Part shown: positions 43,294 through 51,923 of the stretch, one piece after another
How positions within the stretch are numbered: position 1 is the first letter of the stretch
Layout of the letters: every line of letters begins with the position of its first letter
Origin: JBQTHP01 sp052389755
Lineage (GTDB): Bacteria; Pseudomonadota; Gammaproteobacteria; Steroidobacterales; Steroidobacteraceae
Direction: 5' to 3'
Length of the DNA: 64,000 nt
Assembly: GCA_052389755.1 (NCBI GenBank)
Contig: JBQTHP010000099.1
Coordinates: 1-64,000, forward strand
Program-made: the position numbers and the translations under genes
Notes under the pieces: generated by a model
What the model was told of the DNA's origin: nothing
Database searches by the model: none
Seen by the model: only the letters and a program-made list of their open reading frames with translations

Positions 43294-44541
43294 ATGAAAC
43301 GTAGGGATTTCCTCGCTACGTCCGCGGGCCTCGCCGGTGCGATGCTTCCGGCTCTGGGACGGGGTCTACCGTGCCCTCCGCCCGCATTGAGCGCAGTTGG
43401 TGGAACGTCGTCCACGAACCCCTGCAATGCACCGGGCACTGCGCCGGCTTGGTTCACAGGCATGGGTGACAGGACCTGGGCCGCGCCTGTGAGCAACTGG
43501 CTGGGAGCGAGTGGTGTAAAGGATCCGCTCGCGGACACGATCAACCGCGGGAACGACGGACACTCCGCGCTCATCAGCAACTGGACGGGCATGCTGGCGG
43601 ATGACACGCGTCGCATGATCGCCATGCTCGGGAACGGAGGGCATGCGGGTTACAACGGCAACGAGGTTTACTCGTGCGACCTCGGCCTGAGTACGCCGGC
43701 TTGGGTGCGGCGTCGCAACGCGACACCATCTGTGCCGGGAGTAGATCTGACGAAATGGCCGGACGGCAGTCCCGTGGCGGACCACACCGCGCAGTTACAG
43801 TGCGCGGGCGGAGGCCGCTGGTTCAAGTTCGGCCTCGCCTCAACGAACTACAACGGCTGGGCTCACTACGAGAGTTGGTGGGAGTACAGCCTCGAGAGTG
43901 AGGACTACATCGATCGGTCGAGTTCGGCTTACGCCTTGAGCGGCTCGGTGCTTGCGGTCGATGGCCTCGCGCTCTTCGATCCGATCGACCGGAGTTTCCT
44001 GGTCTTTCACAAGAACTTCGTGTCGCCGGGGATTGGTGTTGTTGATTCCAATACGCTCGCACTCAAACGAGGTGCAAACCCAGGCGGCTTCGCCACCTCC
44101 AACACACTGACCGCAGCGATCGACACGAAGCGCCGTCTGCTTCTCGTGCGCATGGATATCGGCTGTGAAGTGTGGAACCTCGAAAACTTCACCAAGCTCG
44201 CGACGATCACACCTAGCGGTGCGCAGCCAACTCTGCACAGCTCACTGTACTATCACGAACCCTCTGATGCCTTCATTACTTGGGATGGTGGCAGCAGCAT
44301 CCGAAAGCTCAAGCCTACCGTGAATGCGCAGGGCACCAATTACACCGCGGTTGCGTGGTCAAGCGTGACGCCTGCTGGTGGTAGCACGGCCACTCCTCCG
44401 GGAAGTGGTCCGGAGCAGGGCATGTATAACAAAGTGCAGCTTCTGCAGAACATGGGAAACGGACAGAGCGCGCTCGTCATCGTGCCGCAGTACGCCGCAC
44501 CCGACGTGTTCGTGTTCAAGCTCCCTGCGACAGGCATCTGA
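43294..44541 (+). CDS. Tat-exported protein, beta-propeller-like, c-di-GMP controlled
   Basis: A 415-residue protein with a twin-arginine signal (KRRDFLATSAGLAGAMLPALG) and then LPCPPPALSAVGGTSSTNPC, a Cys-Pro-rich start shared with the next gene. The rest shows repeating beta-strand blocks (YEVYSCDLG-like, SGSVLAVDGLALFDPIDRSFLVFH, LTAAIDTKRRLLLVRMDIGCEVWNL, HSSLYYHEPSDAFITWDG) that resemble propeller blades, and ends FVFKLPATGI. Tat export implies folding, perhaps with a cofactor, before secretion. No enzyme can be named. ATG 43294 has GGGGAG upstream. Confidence 0.78.
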   Translation: MKRRDFLATSAGLAGAMLPALGRGLPCPPPALSAVGGTSSTNPCNAPGTAPAWFTGMGDRTWAAPVSNWLGASGVKDPLADTINRGNDGHSALISNWTGMLADDTRRMIAMLGNGGHAGYNGNEVYSCDLGLSTPAWVRRRNATPSVPGVDLTKWPDGSPVADHTAQLQCAGGGRWFKFGLASTNYNGWAHYESWWEYSLESEDYIDRSSSAYALSGSVLAVDGLALFDPIDRSFLVFHKNFVSPGIGVVDSNTLALKRGANPGGFATSNTLTAAIDTKRRLLLVRMDIGCEVWNLENFTKLATITPSGAQPTLHSSLYYHEPSDAFITWDGGSSIRKLKPTVNAQGTNYTAVAWSSVTPAGGSTATPPGSGPEQGMYNKVQLLQNMGNGQSALVIVPQYAAPDVFVFKLPATGI

Positions 44542-44576
44542 GCGCAGCTCATCCTTACGAAGATCGGGAACGATAA

Positions 44577-45704
44577 ATGAAGCGCAGAGATTTCCTCTTG
44601 TCGTCTGCTGGAGTTGCGGGCGTCATTCTGCCGGCCTTGGGCAGGGGACAGAATCGACCGTGTCCTCCGCCTTCCGTCAACGTCAGCGGGGGAACGTCGG
44701 CGACGACGCCATGCGGTAGTGCCACCGCAGAAGCGGACTGGCTCGCGCGCTCCACCGGCCAGGGCGTTGTCTGGGCGCACGACTTCCGGAATCAGGCCGA
44801 AGTCGATCTCTTCCGCTGGACCGGAGGATACTCGGGCGGTAACGATCCACTCGGGAAGGGCAGCGGTGCCATGAAGTGTTTCCGCCAGACTGCTGACGGT
44901 GTCACCGGCGGTGCGTGTCTCGAGCAGATTCGGCCTGCGGGAGCCAATGAAGCCTCGGGTGCGTGGTGGCGTCCCTTCTCGGCCGTGAATAACAACGGGC
45001 GCGGATTTCCTGATCCGGCAGCGAATGGCACTGTGCCGGTGCAGAATTGGAATCCCACGGACGGCGGCAATCAGACGAATAGTTGGGGGACGCGGGGTGT
45101 CTACGGTCATCCCAGTTACGCTGGACCCGGCTTTGACGGTACCGAGTTTTATCTCCAGATGCGCGTCAGGATGGACCCGCGTCGACTCAGCACTGGCATG
45201 CCACAGGTCGGTAAGCTCACCTTTTTGTCGCACACCGCAGCCTCGCTTACCGCGCAGGAACTCGTGACGTATTCGGGCGCGATCTTCAATGGACGGAACT
45301 TCTTCCGCGTGTACGGCCCGGGATTCACGCCGCTGGAAGTGCTCGACATACTGGGACGCCCCGGGCAGCAGGTCGGGAACGATCTCGGGTTCTGCGATGT
45401 TACAGCGAGTCCCGGCAACTGCTGGGCGTGGTCGGGCGGCTGGGACACCGTGATGTACCACATCACGCCCGGTAGACGAGGTGTCGCGGAAACGCGCTTC
45501 GTAGTTCTTGCCGCGCATGAAGGCGAGACGGTGTACCGCAAGATCTGGGACCAAGGCTATGCGACCAACTATGACTTCGACAACGGCTGGAATGCGCTGA
45601 TCACCTCGACCTTCCAGAACGGGTTCCCCTGCCCAAGTGAGTTCTGGCACCGCTACGATCAGATCATTCTGTCCAAGCAGTTCATTGCCTGTCCGTTGGT
45701 ATGA
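44577..45704 (+). CDS. Tat-exported protein, lectin/lyase-like beta-sandwich candidate
   Basis: A 375-residue protein with signal KRRDFLLSSAGVAGVILPALG and the same PCPPPSVNVSGGTSATTPC start as its neighbour. The body (VWAHDFRNQAEVDLFRWTGG, KCFRQTADGVTGGACLEQI, FYLQMRVRMDPRRL, WAWSGGWDTVMYHITPG, ETRFVVLAAHEGETVYRKIWDQ) suggests a concanavalin-like beta-sandwich, as in alginate or glucuronan lyases and glycan-binding proteins. That assignment is tentative. It lies 35 bases after the previous gene and probably shares its riboswitch-controlled transcript. Confidence 0.72.
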   Translation: MKRRDFLLSSAGVAGVILPALGRGQNRPCPPPSVNVSGGTSATTPCGSATAEADWLARSTGQGVVWAHDFRNQAEVDLFRWTGGYSGGNDPLGKGSGAMKCFRQTADGVTGGACLEQIRPAGANEASGAWWRPFSAVNNNGRGFPDPAANGTVPVQNWNPTDGGNQTNSWGTRGVYGHPSYAGPGFDGTEFYLQMRVRMDPRRLSTGMPQVGKLTFLSHTAASLTAQELVTYSGAIFNGRNFFRVYGPGFTPLEVLDILGRPGQQVGNDLGFCDVTASPGNCWAWSGGWDTVMYHITPGRRGVAETRFVVLAAHEGETVYRKIWDQGYATNYDFDNGWNALITSTFQNGFPCPSEFWHRYDQIILSKQFIACPLV

Positions 45705-45874
45705 GCCGTGGCACATGGAGTAGTATCGTCTGTCCACGGTACTGCGCGCTGAGGACGATCAACCTCGCCATCGAGGGCAGCCGCGCGCGACGGAGACGTG
45801 GCTCCCGGCGATTACGTTCATCTGGGCGGTAGCGGGGATAATCCTGCTATCCTGACGGGCGACAGGTTTCCGGC

Positions 45875-46624
45875 ATGCGCGCAGCCCCGCACACGATCCT
45901 CACATTCATATGCGTGTCGGTATCCGCCTACGTTCTCGGAGCCGCGTGTGTTCCTGGGGCCGCCTCCGCCGCGCAGCCGCACGTTGATGATTTTGTTGCG
46001 TGTGGCAAGAAGCGCGAGATAAAAACGGGGGGAAACTACGGGCTAACCGATTACCGCTTGCGAGAGATCTCGTCGGCGACGAAGCGCGCCCTCGCTGACC
46101 TGGATTCGCACCACACGAATCCCGCGGTGGAAGCCATGTTCCGCGGCGCCTACGGCGGAGAGGTCAAGGCCGACCTGAACTTTACGTTGGTGCATTCCCC
46201 GAATCACCATCGAGCATTGCAGGCATTGGTTCAGTACGATCGCGCGGGAGGCAAGGCTGGCGGATTTCCGGCCACGGAGTGCTATTTCCATTGGGCGCAG
46301 GTTTTCGCACCTGACGACTCCCGAGTTTGGATGATAGGGGGTTACTACTTCTGGACGAAAGGTGACCGTTCGCGGGCGGAGACGTGGTACCGCCAGGCGC
46401 TCCAGTTCGACCCCGAATACGCCGACGCACACTACAATCTCGGCCTGCTCTACTTCGAGCTGGCGGATTTCGAGCGATCTCTCGAGCATGCGCGGGCCGC
46501 GTATGAAGCTGGCTACCCCTTGGTAGGACTACGAAACAAGCTCGAGCGCTCGGGACATTGGCAGGCGTCGCCGCCGCCCGCGCCGCTGCAATCCGCCGAA
46601 AATCCCCGGGACAACGGCAGGTGA
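45875..46624 (+). CDS. Exported TPR-repeat protein
   Basis: A 249-residue protein with a signal peptide (ILTFICVSVSAYVLGAACV) and a C-terminal pair of tetratricopeptide repeats (GDRSRAETWYRQALQFDPEY, then ADAHYNLGLLYFELADFERS). The middle (HHTNPAVEAMFRGAYGGEV, NFTLVHSPNHHRALQAL) is unfamiliar. It is preceded by 170 bases with no clear promoter, and may be a periplasmic scaffold. Confidence 0.72.
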   Translation: MRAAPHTILTFICVSVSAYVLGAACVPGAASAAQPHVDDFVACGKKREIKTGGNYGLTDYRLREISSATKRALADLDSHHTNPAVEAMFRGAYGGEVKADLNFTLVHSPNHHRALQALVQYDRAGGKAGGFPATECYFHWAQVFAPDDSRVWMIGGYYFWTKGDRSRAETWYRQALQFDPEYADAHYNLGLLYFELADFERSLEHARAAYEAGYPLVGLRNKLERSGHWQASPPPAPLQSAENPRDNGR

Positions 46625-46661
46625 ACTGCAAGCTCGACTAGCAGTACCGAGCGCGTGCCTT

Positions 46662-47795
46662 TCAGTCATAAGTGGCCTGCGTTCGCCCTTTCTCTGGCTC
46701 TACATGGCGAAAGGTCCAGTACGAGTTCAGGAAATAATTGACGAGCGTAGCCGGCACAATACCGACGAGCTGGTGGATCTGAGGGGCGACCGTTGGAAGC
46801 AGGAGCGACAGAGCTACGAACGTGCCGTAGCTGATGCCGAGGGCGACCAGCGATACGACGTTGAATTTCACTCCTTTTATCCGGACCTTGTCCTTCGTGT
46901 TCCGCCATCGAAAGGTCCAGTAATTGTTCAGCAGGAAGTTCGAGATGATCGATACCTCGATCGCGATCGGCGAAGCCAGATACTTGTTCATCCCTCCTGC
47001 GAGCATCAGGGTGAAAGTGCCAAGATTCACTGCGACGCCGCTCGCGCCGACGAGCCCGAATTTGATGAACGTCCTCGATGCCTGGAAGCGGATCCACCAG
47101 GCATTGACCACGAACTCAAGGACGTCGCGCCAGCCGAGCTTGGAAGCGCCGTGGGTGCGATCGATGAAGTCCACGGGAACCTCGACGATGCGCACGTTTT
47201 GCACGACGGCCGCATGCAGGAGCGCGACCTGGAACGCGTAACCCTGTACGCGCATATTCTTCAGGTCGATACGCCGCAAGACCGACGCCCGAATCGCGCG
47301 AAAGCCTGCAGTACAGTCGCGCACGCGGTAGATGCCGGCCACGTACCGCGCAACGATGTTGCCTATCAGCGAGTTGGCGCGACGCAGAGGCGCCCACTCG
47401 CGAGGAATCGTGCCGCCGGGGACATAGCGACTTCCGATCACGAAATCAGCGCCGTGATCGATATTCGTCATGAGACGCAACACGTCCTCGGGGCAGTGCG
47501 ACAAGTCCGCATCCATCTCGAAGACGACTTCGGCGCCCAGAGCGTTCAGGGCATGCGTCATGCCGCGGATGTATGCGGCACCTAATCCCTTCTTGGCACC
47601 TGAGAGGAGATGCAGATTCGTGTAACGCCCCTGCAGATCGCGTACGACGTCGGCCGTTCCGTCCGGCGAGCTGTCATCTACCACCAGAATGTGCATCTCG
47701 TGCGTCGTCCGCACGAACTGCTTCTGGAGCGCGACGATCAGGCGGTCTATGTTGTCGCGCTCGTTGTACGTCGGAACGATGATGATGGTTTTCAT
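46662..47795 (-). CDS. Polyprenol-phosphate sugar transferase fused to a GtrA-like membrane domain
   Basis: A 377-residue fusion. Residues 1-235 are a GtrB/dolichol-phosphate mannose synthase-like GT2 (IIIVPTYNERDNIDRLI, VVDDSSPDGTADVV, EMDADLSHCPEDV, VIGSRYVPGG, DCTAGFRAI). Residues 245-365 are a GtrA-like four-helix flippase domain (FIKFGLVGASGVAVNLGTF, SNFLLNNYWTFRW, VNYFLNSYWTFRH). It would make and help flip undecaprenyl-phosphate-linked sugar for periplasmic glycosylation. ATG 47795 overlaps the upstream gene by 4 bases; a longer reading frame extends upstream inside that gene but lacks homologous sequence. Confidence 0.88.
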   Translation of the reverse strand: MKTIIIVPTYNERDNIDRLIVALQKQFVRTTHEMHILVVDDSSPDGTADVVRDLQGRYTNLHLLSGAKKGLGAAYIRGMTHALNALGAEVVFEMDADLSHCPEDVLRLMTNIDHGADFVIGSRYVPGGTIPREWAPLRRANSLIGNIVARYVAGIYRVRDCTAGFRAIRASVLRRIDLKNMRVQGYAFQVALLHAAVVQNVRIVEVPVDFIDRTHGASKLGWRDVLEFVVNAWWIRFQASRTFIKFGLVGASGVAVNLGTFTLMLAGGMNKYLASPIAIEVSIISNFLLNNYWTFRWRNTKDKVRIKGVKFNVVSLVALGISYGTFVALSLLLPTVAPQIHQLVGIVPATLVNYFLNSYWTFRHVEPEKGRTQATYD

Positions 47796-49291
47796 CGATG
47801 GTTGCGTGCGAGCACCTTCACTGCGTCGCGCGTTGTGTGTGCTGAAGGGACGCCCGAAAGCGGAGCGCCGGTGACCACGTCCCACGTCTCGCCCAGTACT
47901 CTTAGCATGAGGCCCGTAGCACCCCACAACCGGTCAGGATGTGGCGGAATCCAGATGCGGTTGGGCTGCTGAACTGCGTCGAAGGCGTCCGCGACTTCCG
48001 TTGCCATATACGCGATCGGCGTGCAGTTGAACTCGGGCACCATGTAAAGATCATAGGAAACTCTGCCAATGTTTGGCGTGTATACGTCACGCAGCATTGC
48101 GAGCAGTGCGGTACGCTGCCGTTCGGAAAGCAGAGCCCAGCGCTCGGGACCGATACGCTTGGCGTACTCGTCCGCGTAATACCTCGCGACCAGCGCCTGA
48201 ACCTTCGTTGCGAACTCGAAATCACTGCTCAGCCGATACACGGCGGCGCGGCTGAATGTCTTGAGGTGGTCACGGTACCTCGTGTAGTACTCGATGTCGC
48301 GTTCCGGATGACTGTACGGCGCGTCGTACGGCTTCATCGGCGATACACCTTCCAATGCGCTGAACGATCGCGCGAGAGGGTCAGTCGATGCAGCAGCGTC
48401 AGCGAGCTCAGGGAATTCCGCCTTGTACTCGGTGAGTACAAGCAGCAGATCAGACAGAACGCTGTTCATGTATGGAGAGATCGCGATGTCGTAAGTCGCC
48501 TTTTGCAGCGCGTAGCGAAGCTTGACGGCAATGCTTCGGCCCGCGATCCGGTCGAAGAAAGGACCTTCGATCAGTGCACGGCGCAGCGGACTCTCGACAA
48601 ACCACGAGGGCAGATGCGCCTGCACGAGGTCACGGAGCATTTCTCCGTTGATTTCGGAGAAGAACGGCGTCGGGCCCGCCGGTGCTTCGCCGTAGAAACT
48701 GTCGAGGTATGCCCAGTGCAGCAGGAGTATCGGGCTGACACCGTAGCGTGTCGCGTGCTCGTCGATTACAGCACCAATGGAGACTCGGTCGAAGACGCTT
48801 GGCCGGTTGATCGCTATTCGGGCGAACATCAGCGCAAGACGCTCTTCGTCCGCTTGCGGAAACCTTCGCTTGAATGCGGTGAGACTTCCGTCCGCACGGG
48901 ATCGCCCTATCGCGGTTGCGACGGCGGCAAGCTCGTCGTCCTCGCTGATCAGCGCGTTCGCAAGGCGGACCGTAAGGGGCTCTTCCAAGAACGTCCATTC
49001 CGCCAGCCAGGCCACACCGATGCCCCAGATGACCAAGATGATCCATACCGTAGCGGAAGGTAGACGCGGTCTTTGCGCAATTGACGCTACGCGCCACATG
49101 GCGACGCTTAGCAGCGCAAGACCGGCGGTCAGGAAGGCGAGGAATGAAACCCCGCCAACTCCTGCCAGCTGCAAGAGCGGAGTCCACTCGAAGTCGCGCA
49201 CGTCAAGCAGCACGGCACCGATGGAAACCAGAGCCGCTATGGCCGCAAGACCCAACGCGCCGCACAGGATCCGCTTCAGAATCGTTCGCAT
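47792..49291 (-). CDS. Unknown membrane-anchored protein
   Basis: A 499-residue protein with three N-terminal hydrophobic helices (about residues 8-28, 42-66 and 80-100) and a long hydrophilic, probably periplasmic domain. Its centre, HATRYGVSPILLLHWAYLDSFYGE, vaguely recalls lysozyme-like or transglycosylase proteins, but I cannot place catalytic residues. It is translationally coupled (ATGA) to the GtrB-GtrA fusion, so it may be the periplasmic glycosyl acceptor handler or transferase using that lipid-linked sugar. That role is inference from coupling only. Confidence 0.68.
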   Translation of the reverse strand: MRTILKRILCGALGLAAIAALVSIGAVLLDVRDFEWTPLLQLAGVGGVSFLAFLTAGLALLSVAMWRVASIAQRPRLPSATVWIILVIWGIGVAWLAEWTFLEEPLTVRLANALISEDDELAAVATAIGRSRADGSLTAFKRRFPQADEERLALMFARIAINRPSVFDRVSIGAVIDEHATRYGVSPILLLHWAYLDSFYGEAPAGPTPFFSEINGEMLRDLVQAHLPSWFVESPLRRALIEGPFFDRIAGRSIAVKLRYALQKATYDIAISPYMNSVLSDLLLVLTEYKAEFPELADAAASTDPLARSFSALEGVSPMKPYDAPYSHPERDIEYYTRYRDHLKTFSRAAVYRLSSDFEFATKVQALVARYYADEYAKRIGPERWALLSERQRTALLAMLRDVYTPNIGRVSYDLYMVPEFNCTPIAYMATEVADAFDAVQQPNRIWIPPHPDRLWGATGLMLRVLGETWDVVTGAPLSGVPSAHTTRDAVKVLARNHR

Positions 49292-49387
49292 CGTTCCTTA
49301 TTCTTCCGGACCTGTCCGGTCCCGGATCTGCGTGTTCGGTGCCGTGTGCCAGAATGCGCCCGGGGCTAGTGAGTCGAGGTGTCCCGC

Positions 49388-50743
49388 GTGAGTTTCACCA
49401 GCGTCCTGTTTCTGCTGGGGTTCATGGCAGGCCTTGGCCTCGCGTTCGTCAAACATCCCATCTTCGGACTCATCACTTATGTAGGCGTGTTCTATCTTCA
49501 CCCGCCCGCCAGATGGTGGGGTTACGCACTTCCGGATCTGCGATGGTCTTTGTTAGCTGCCGCAATCACATTGCTCGCAGTGTTCGTCGCGCGAAAGAAG
49601 CCGGGTCCGCAGCGTTCACGGGAATCCGTGATCATCGGTCTGCTCGTGTTCGTCATGTGGCTCGGCATTCAGACGCCGTGGGCCCTCAGTCGCGACCTTC
49701 ACCTGGAACTGCTCACACTGATGGCGAAATACGCGCTGCTGTTGGTGCTCATGCACAAATGCATCGACTCGGAGCAGCACCTGAAAGTCTTTGTCTGGAG
49801 CCACGTCGCTGGTACCTGCTTTCTCGGATGGATTACCTTCACGGAGTACCTGGGTGGTCGGTTCGAGGGGTTCGGTGCGCCGAACATCGATGAGGCGAAC
49901 GCAGGTGCTTTGCAGATCGTTACCGGCATATTCGCCGCATCCGGGCTGTTGCTGGCAGGCAAGCTTACCGAGCGCGCATTCCTGTTGGGCTCCATTCCGC
50001 TTATCGTAAATGCATTCGTTGCGACCATGAGTCGCAGTGGGTTTTTGGCGGCCGCGTTCGGTGGATTCGTCTTCAATCTGTTCACACCGAGCCGCTTCCG
50101 TCGGCGCGTTCGCGTCCTGTCGATCCTTGCACTGGTGCTGTTCGCGCTGCTAACCAACCCGATCTATTGGATGCGCATCGCCTCCTTGAAGCAGCTCGGC
50201 GAAGAAGTGGAGGGCGTCGATACCGGTGCTGGCCGAATCGTGCTTCTAACGGCGCAATGGCACATGTTCGGGCAGCATCCGCTCGGGTGTGGACATCGCT
50301 GCACGGCGGTCCTGAGTCCGGCGTTTCTCGACGACAAGCATCTGACTGGGATCGGCGAAAACCGGGCACGATCATCTCACAGTACTCCCATGAGCATGCT
50401 CGTCGAGCACGGCTTTCCAGGGGCACTATTTTATGTCCTGCTGATTGGTTGGACGTCGAAAGCCCTGCTGAAGGTCCGTCGCGAACATGCAGGCGCCTCG
50501 GGATTGGTGGCATCTTTGATCCCGGCCGTCGCCGCAGCGCTCGGCGCCATCACGATCAGCGATCTTTTCGTAGACAATATTCGGCTCGAAGTCAGATTCT
50601 GGTTCATAGGAATTCTGTTGGCGCTGATGCGAATGCCTGTCATGCACGCCCAACCGGCAGCCGAAAGCAGTCGGGCGGTGGGCTTCAGACGAACACCTCT
50701 GCCGGCGCGGGATGACTCAGAAAGCCGAGCGGGCTCGCCGTAA
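49388..50743 (+). CDS. O-antigen ligase/polymerase-like protein, exosortase A-associated O-glycosylation ligase type
   Basis: A 451-residue polytopic inner-membrane protein with about ten helices. It has the early FGLITYVGVFYLHPPARWW segment and a large periplasmic loop (GRIVLLTAQWHMFGQHPLGCG), followed by SHSTPMSMLVEHGFPGALFYVLL, as in WaaL/Wzy-C proteins. Location beside the exosortase A decarboxylase and acyl-CoA ligase genes fits the probable O-glycosylation ligase of these systems. GTG 49388 is favoured by GAGG eight bases upstream over GTG 49379. It overlaps the decarboxylase gene tail to tail by 59 bases. Confidence 0.8.
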   Translation: MSFTSVLFLLGFMAGLGLAFVKHPIFGLITYVGVFYLHPPARWWGYALPDLRWSLLAAAITLLAVFVARKKPGPQRSRESVIIGLLVFVMWLGIQTPWALSRDLHLELLTLMAKYALLLVLMHKCIDSEQHLKVFVWSHVAGTCFLGWITFTEYLGGRFEGFGAPNIDEANAGALQIVTGIFAASGLLLAGKLTERAFLLGSIPLIVNAFVATMSRSGFLAAAFGGFVFNLFTPSRFRRRVRVLSILALVLFALLTNPIYWMRIASLKQLGEEVEGVDTGAGRIVLLTAQWHMFGQHPLGCGHRCTAVLSPAFLDDKHLTGIGENRARSSHSTPMSMLVEHGFPGALFYVLLIGWTSKALLKVRREHAGASGLVASLIPAVAAALGAITISDLFVDNIRLEVRFWFIGILLALMRMPVMHAQPAAESSRAVGFRRTPLPARDDSESRAGSP

Positions 50744-51923
50744 GCCCATAGGCGCCGCTCTGCAGGATCACGATGAGATCGTCGACCTCTGCGCTCGCGA
50801 GCTCGACGCGATCCGCGAGTAGATCGAGCGGCGTGCACAACGGTCCCACCACGGACGCGATCTCACGTCTGGTTCCCCGCACGCGATTGCCGACGATCAC
50901 AGGGTAGTTCTTGCGGATGACCTGACCGAAGTTTCCCGAGGCAGCGAGGTGATGGTGCAGGCCGCCGTCAGTTATCAGAAAGACCTGACCACGAGACACC
51001 TTACGGTCGATCACGCGACATACAAAGATGCCGGCCTCACCGACAAGATAACGCCCGAGCTCCAGTACCAGGGTCGCCTCAGGAAGCTGCATCCGCAGCG
51101 CCTCGATCATGCCGGTGAGGTTCGCCGCGATGGGCGCAATGTCGAGCGGTTTTTCACCAGGGAAGTACGGGATCCCGAAGCCGCCGCCGACGTTGAGAAT
51201 TCTCACGGGTGCAGGTGCTACGCGCGCGAGGCTCAGTGCGAGTGCCAGAGAGTTCTGCTGGGCTTCGATGATAGCCTCGGCGCGCAGATTCTGTGAGCCA
51301 CTGAAGATGTGAAAGCCGATGAACTGCAGCGGCAAACCGGCTATATGTCTGAGCAAGTCCGGCACGCACTCGGCATCCACACCGAACTGCTTCGGGCCGC
51401 CGCCCATCTTCATACCGGATGCCTTCAGCTCGAAGTCGGGATTCACGCGAACCGCTACCCGCGGGCGGGTACCCGACTGCGCCGCCAACTCGCCAAGGCG
51501 CTGCAGTTCGAGCTCCGATTCCACGTTGAGCACGATGCCCGCCGCGACCGCTGCCGCCAGCTCCGCGGGCGTCTTGCCCGGCCCCGCGAAGCTGATGCGT
51601 TCGGCGGGAACGCCGGCATCGAGCGCCACCTGCATTTCGCGGGCGGAAGCAACGTCCACACCATCTACGAGCCGACCCAGATACCTGACCACGTCCGGCA
51701 TGGGGTTGGCTTTCATGGCGTAATGAAGATGTACCGCGGTGGGAAGCATGCGCCGCAGCTGCGCCACACGATCCGCAAGATGCTGCCGCGCGTATGCGTA
51801 GAAGGGCGTTCGTCCGGCCTCGCTCGCGACATCGAGGAGCGATCGTCCGCCGATCGTGAGGCAGTCGTCGCGTACTCCGAAGAACGGATGTGGAGCATGC
51901 TGCGGCAGCGAGTCGAGGCTCAA
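50685..51923 (-). CDS. PLP-dependent decarboxylase, exosortase A-associated
   Basis: A 412-residue fold-type III decarboxylase related to diaminopimelate/ornithine decarboxylases. The PLP lysine is in HLHYAMKANP. Later motifs include FHIFSGSQN, LNVGGGFGIPYFPGE, LELGRYLVGEAG and the C-terminal GPLCTPLD. It likely makes an amine or beta-alanine-like compound for activation by the ligase encoded upstream. It follows that gene with a 4-base overlap. Confidence 0.92.
   Translation of the reverse strand: MSLDSLPQHAPHPFFGVRDDCLTIGGRSLLDVASEAGRTPFYAYARQHLADRVAQLRRMLPTAVHLHYAMKANPMPDVVRYLGRLVDGVDVASAREMQVALDAGVPAERISFAGPGKTPAELAAAVAAGIVLNVESELELQRLGELAAQSGTRPRVAVRVNPDFELKASGMKMGGGPKQFGVDAECVPDLLRHIAGLPLQFIGFHIFSGSQNLRAEAIIEAQQNSLALALSLARVAPAPVRILNVGGGFGIPYFPGEKPLDIAPIAANLTGMIEALRMQLPEATLVLELGRYLVGEAGIFVCRVIDRKVSRGQVFLITDGGLHHHLAASGNFGQVIRKNYPVIVGNRVRGTRREIASVVGPLCTPLDLLADRVELASAEVDDLIVILQSGAYGLTASPLGFLSHPAPAEVFV

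Noticed and set aside
45709..45730. TGGCAC sequence before the TPR gene as a sigma-54 promoter
   Set aside because: There is no GC dinucleotide at the -12 position at correct spacing.
45706..45740. CCGTGG...CCACGG inverted repeat as a terminator of the Tat pair
   Set aside because: The loop is over 20 bases and no T-run follows.
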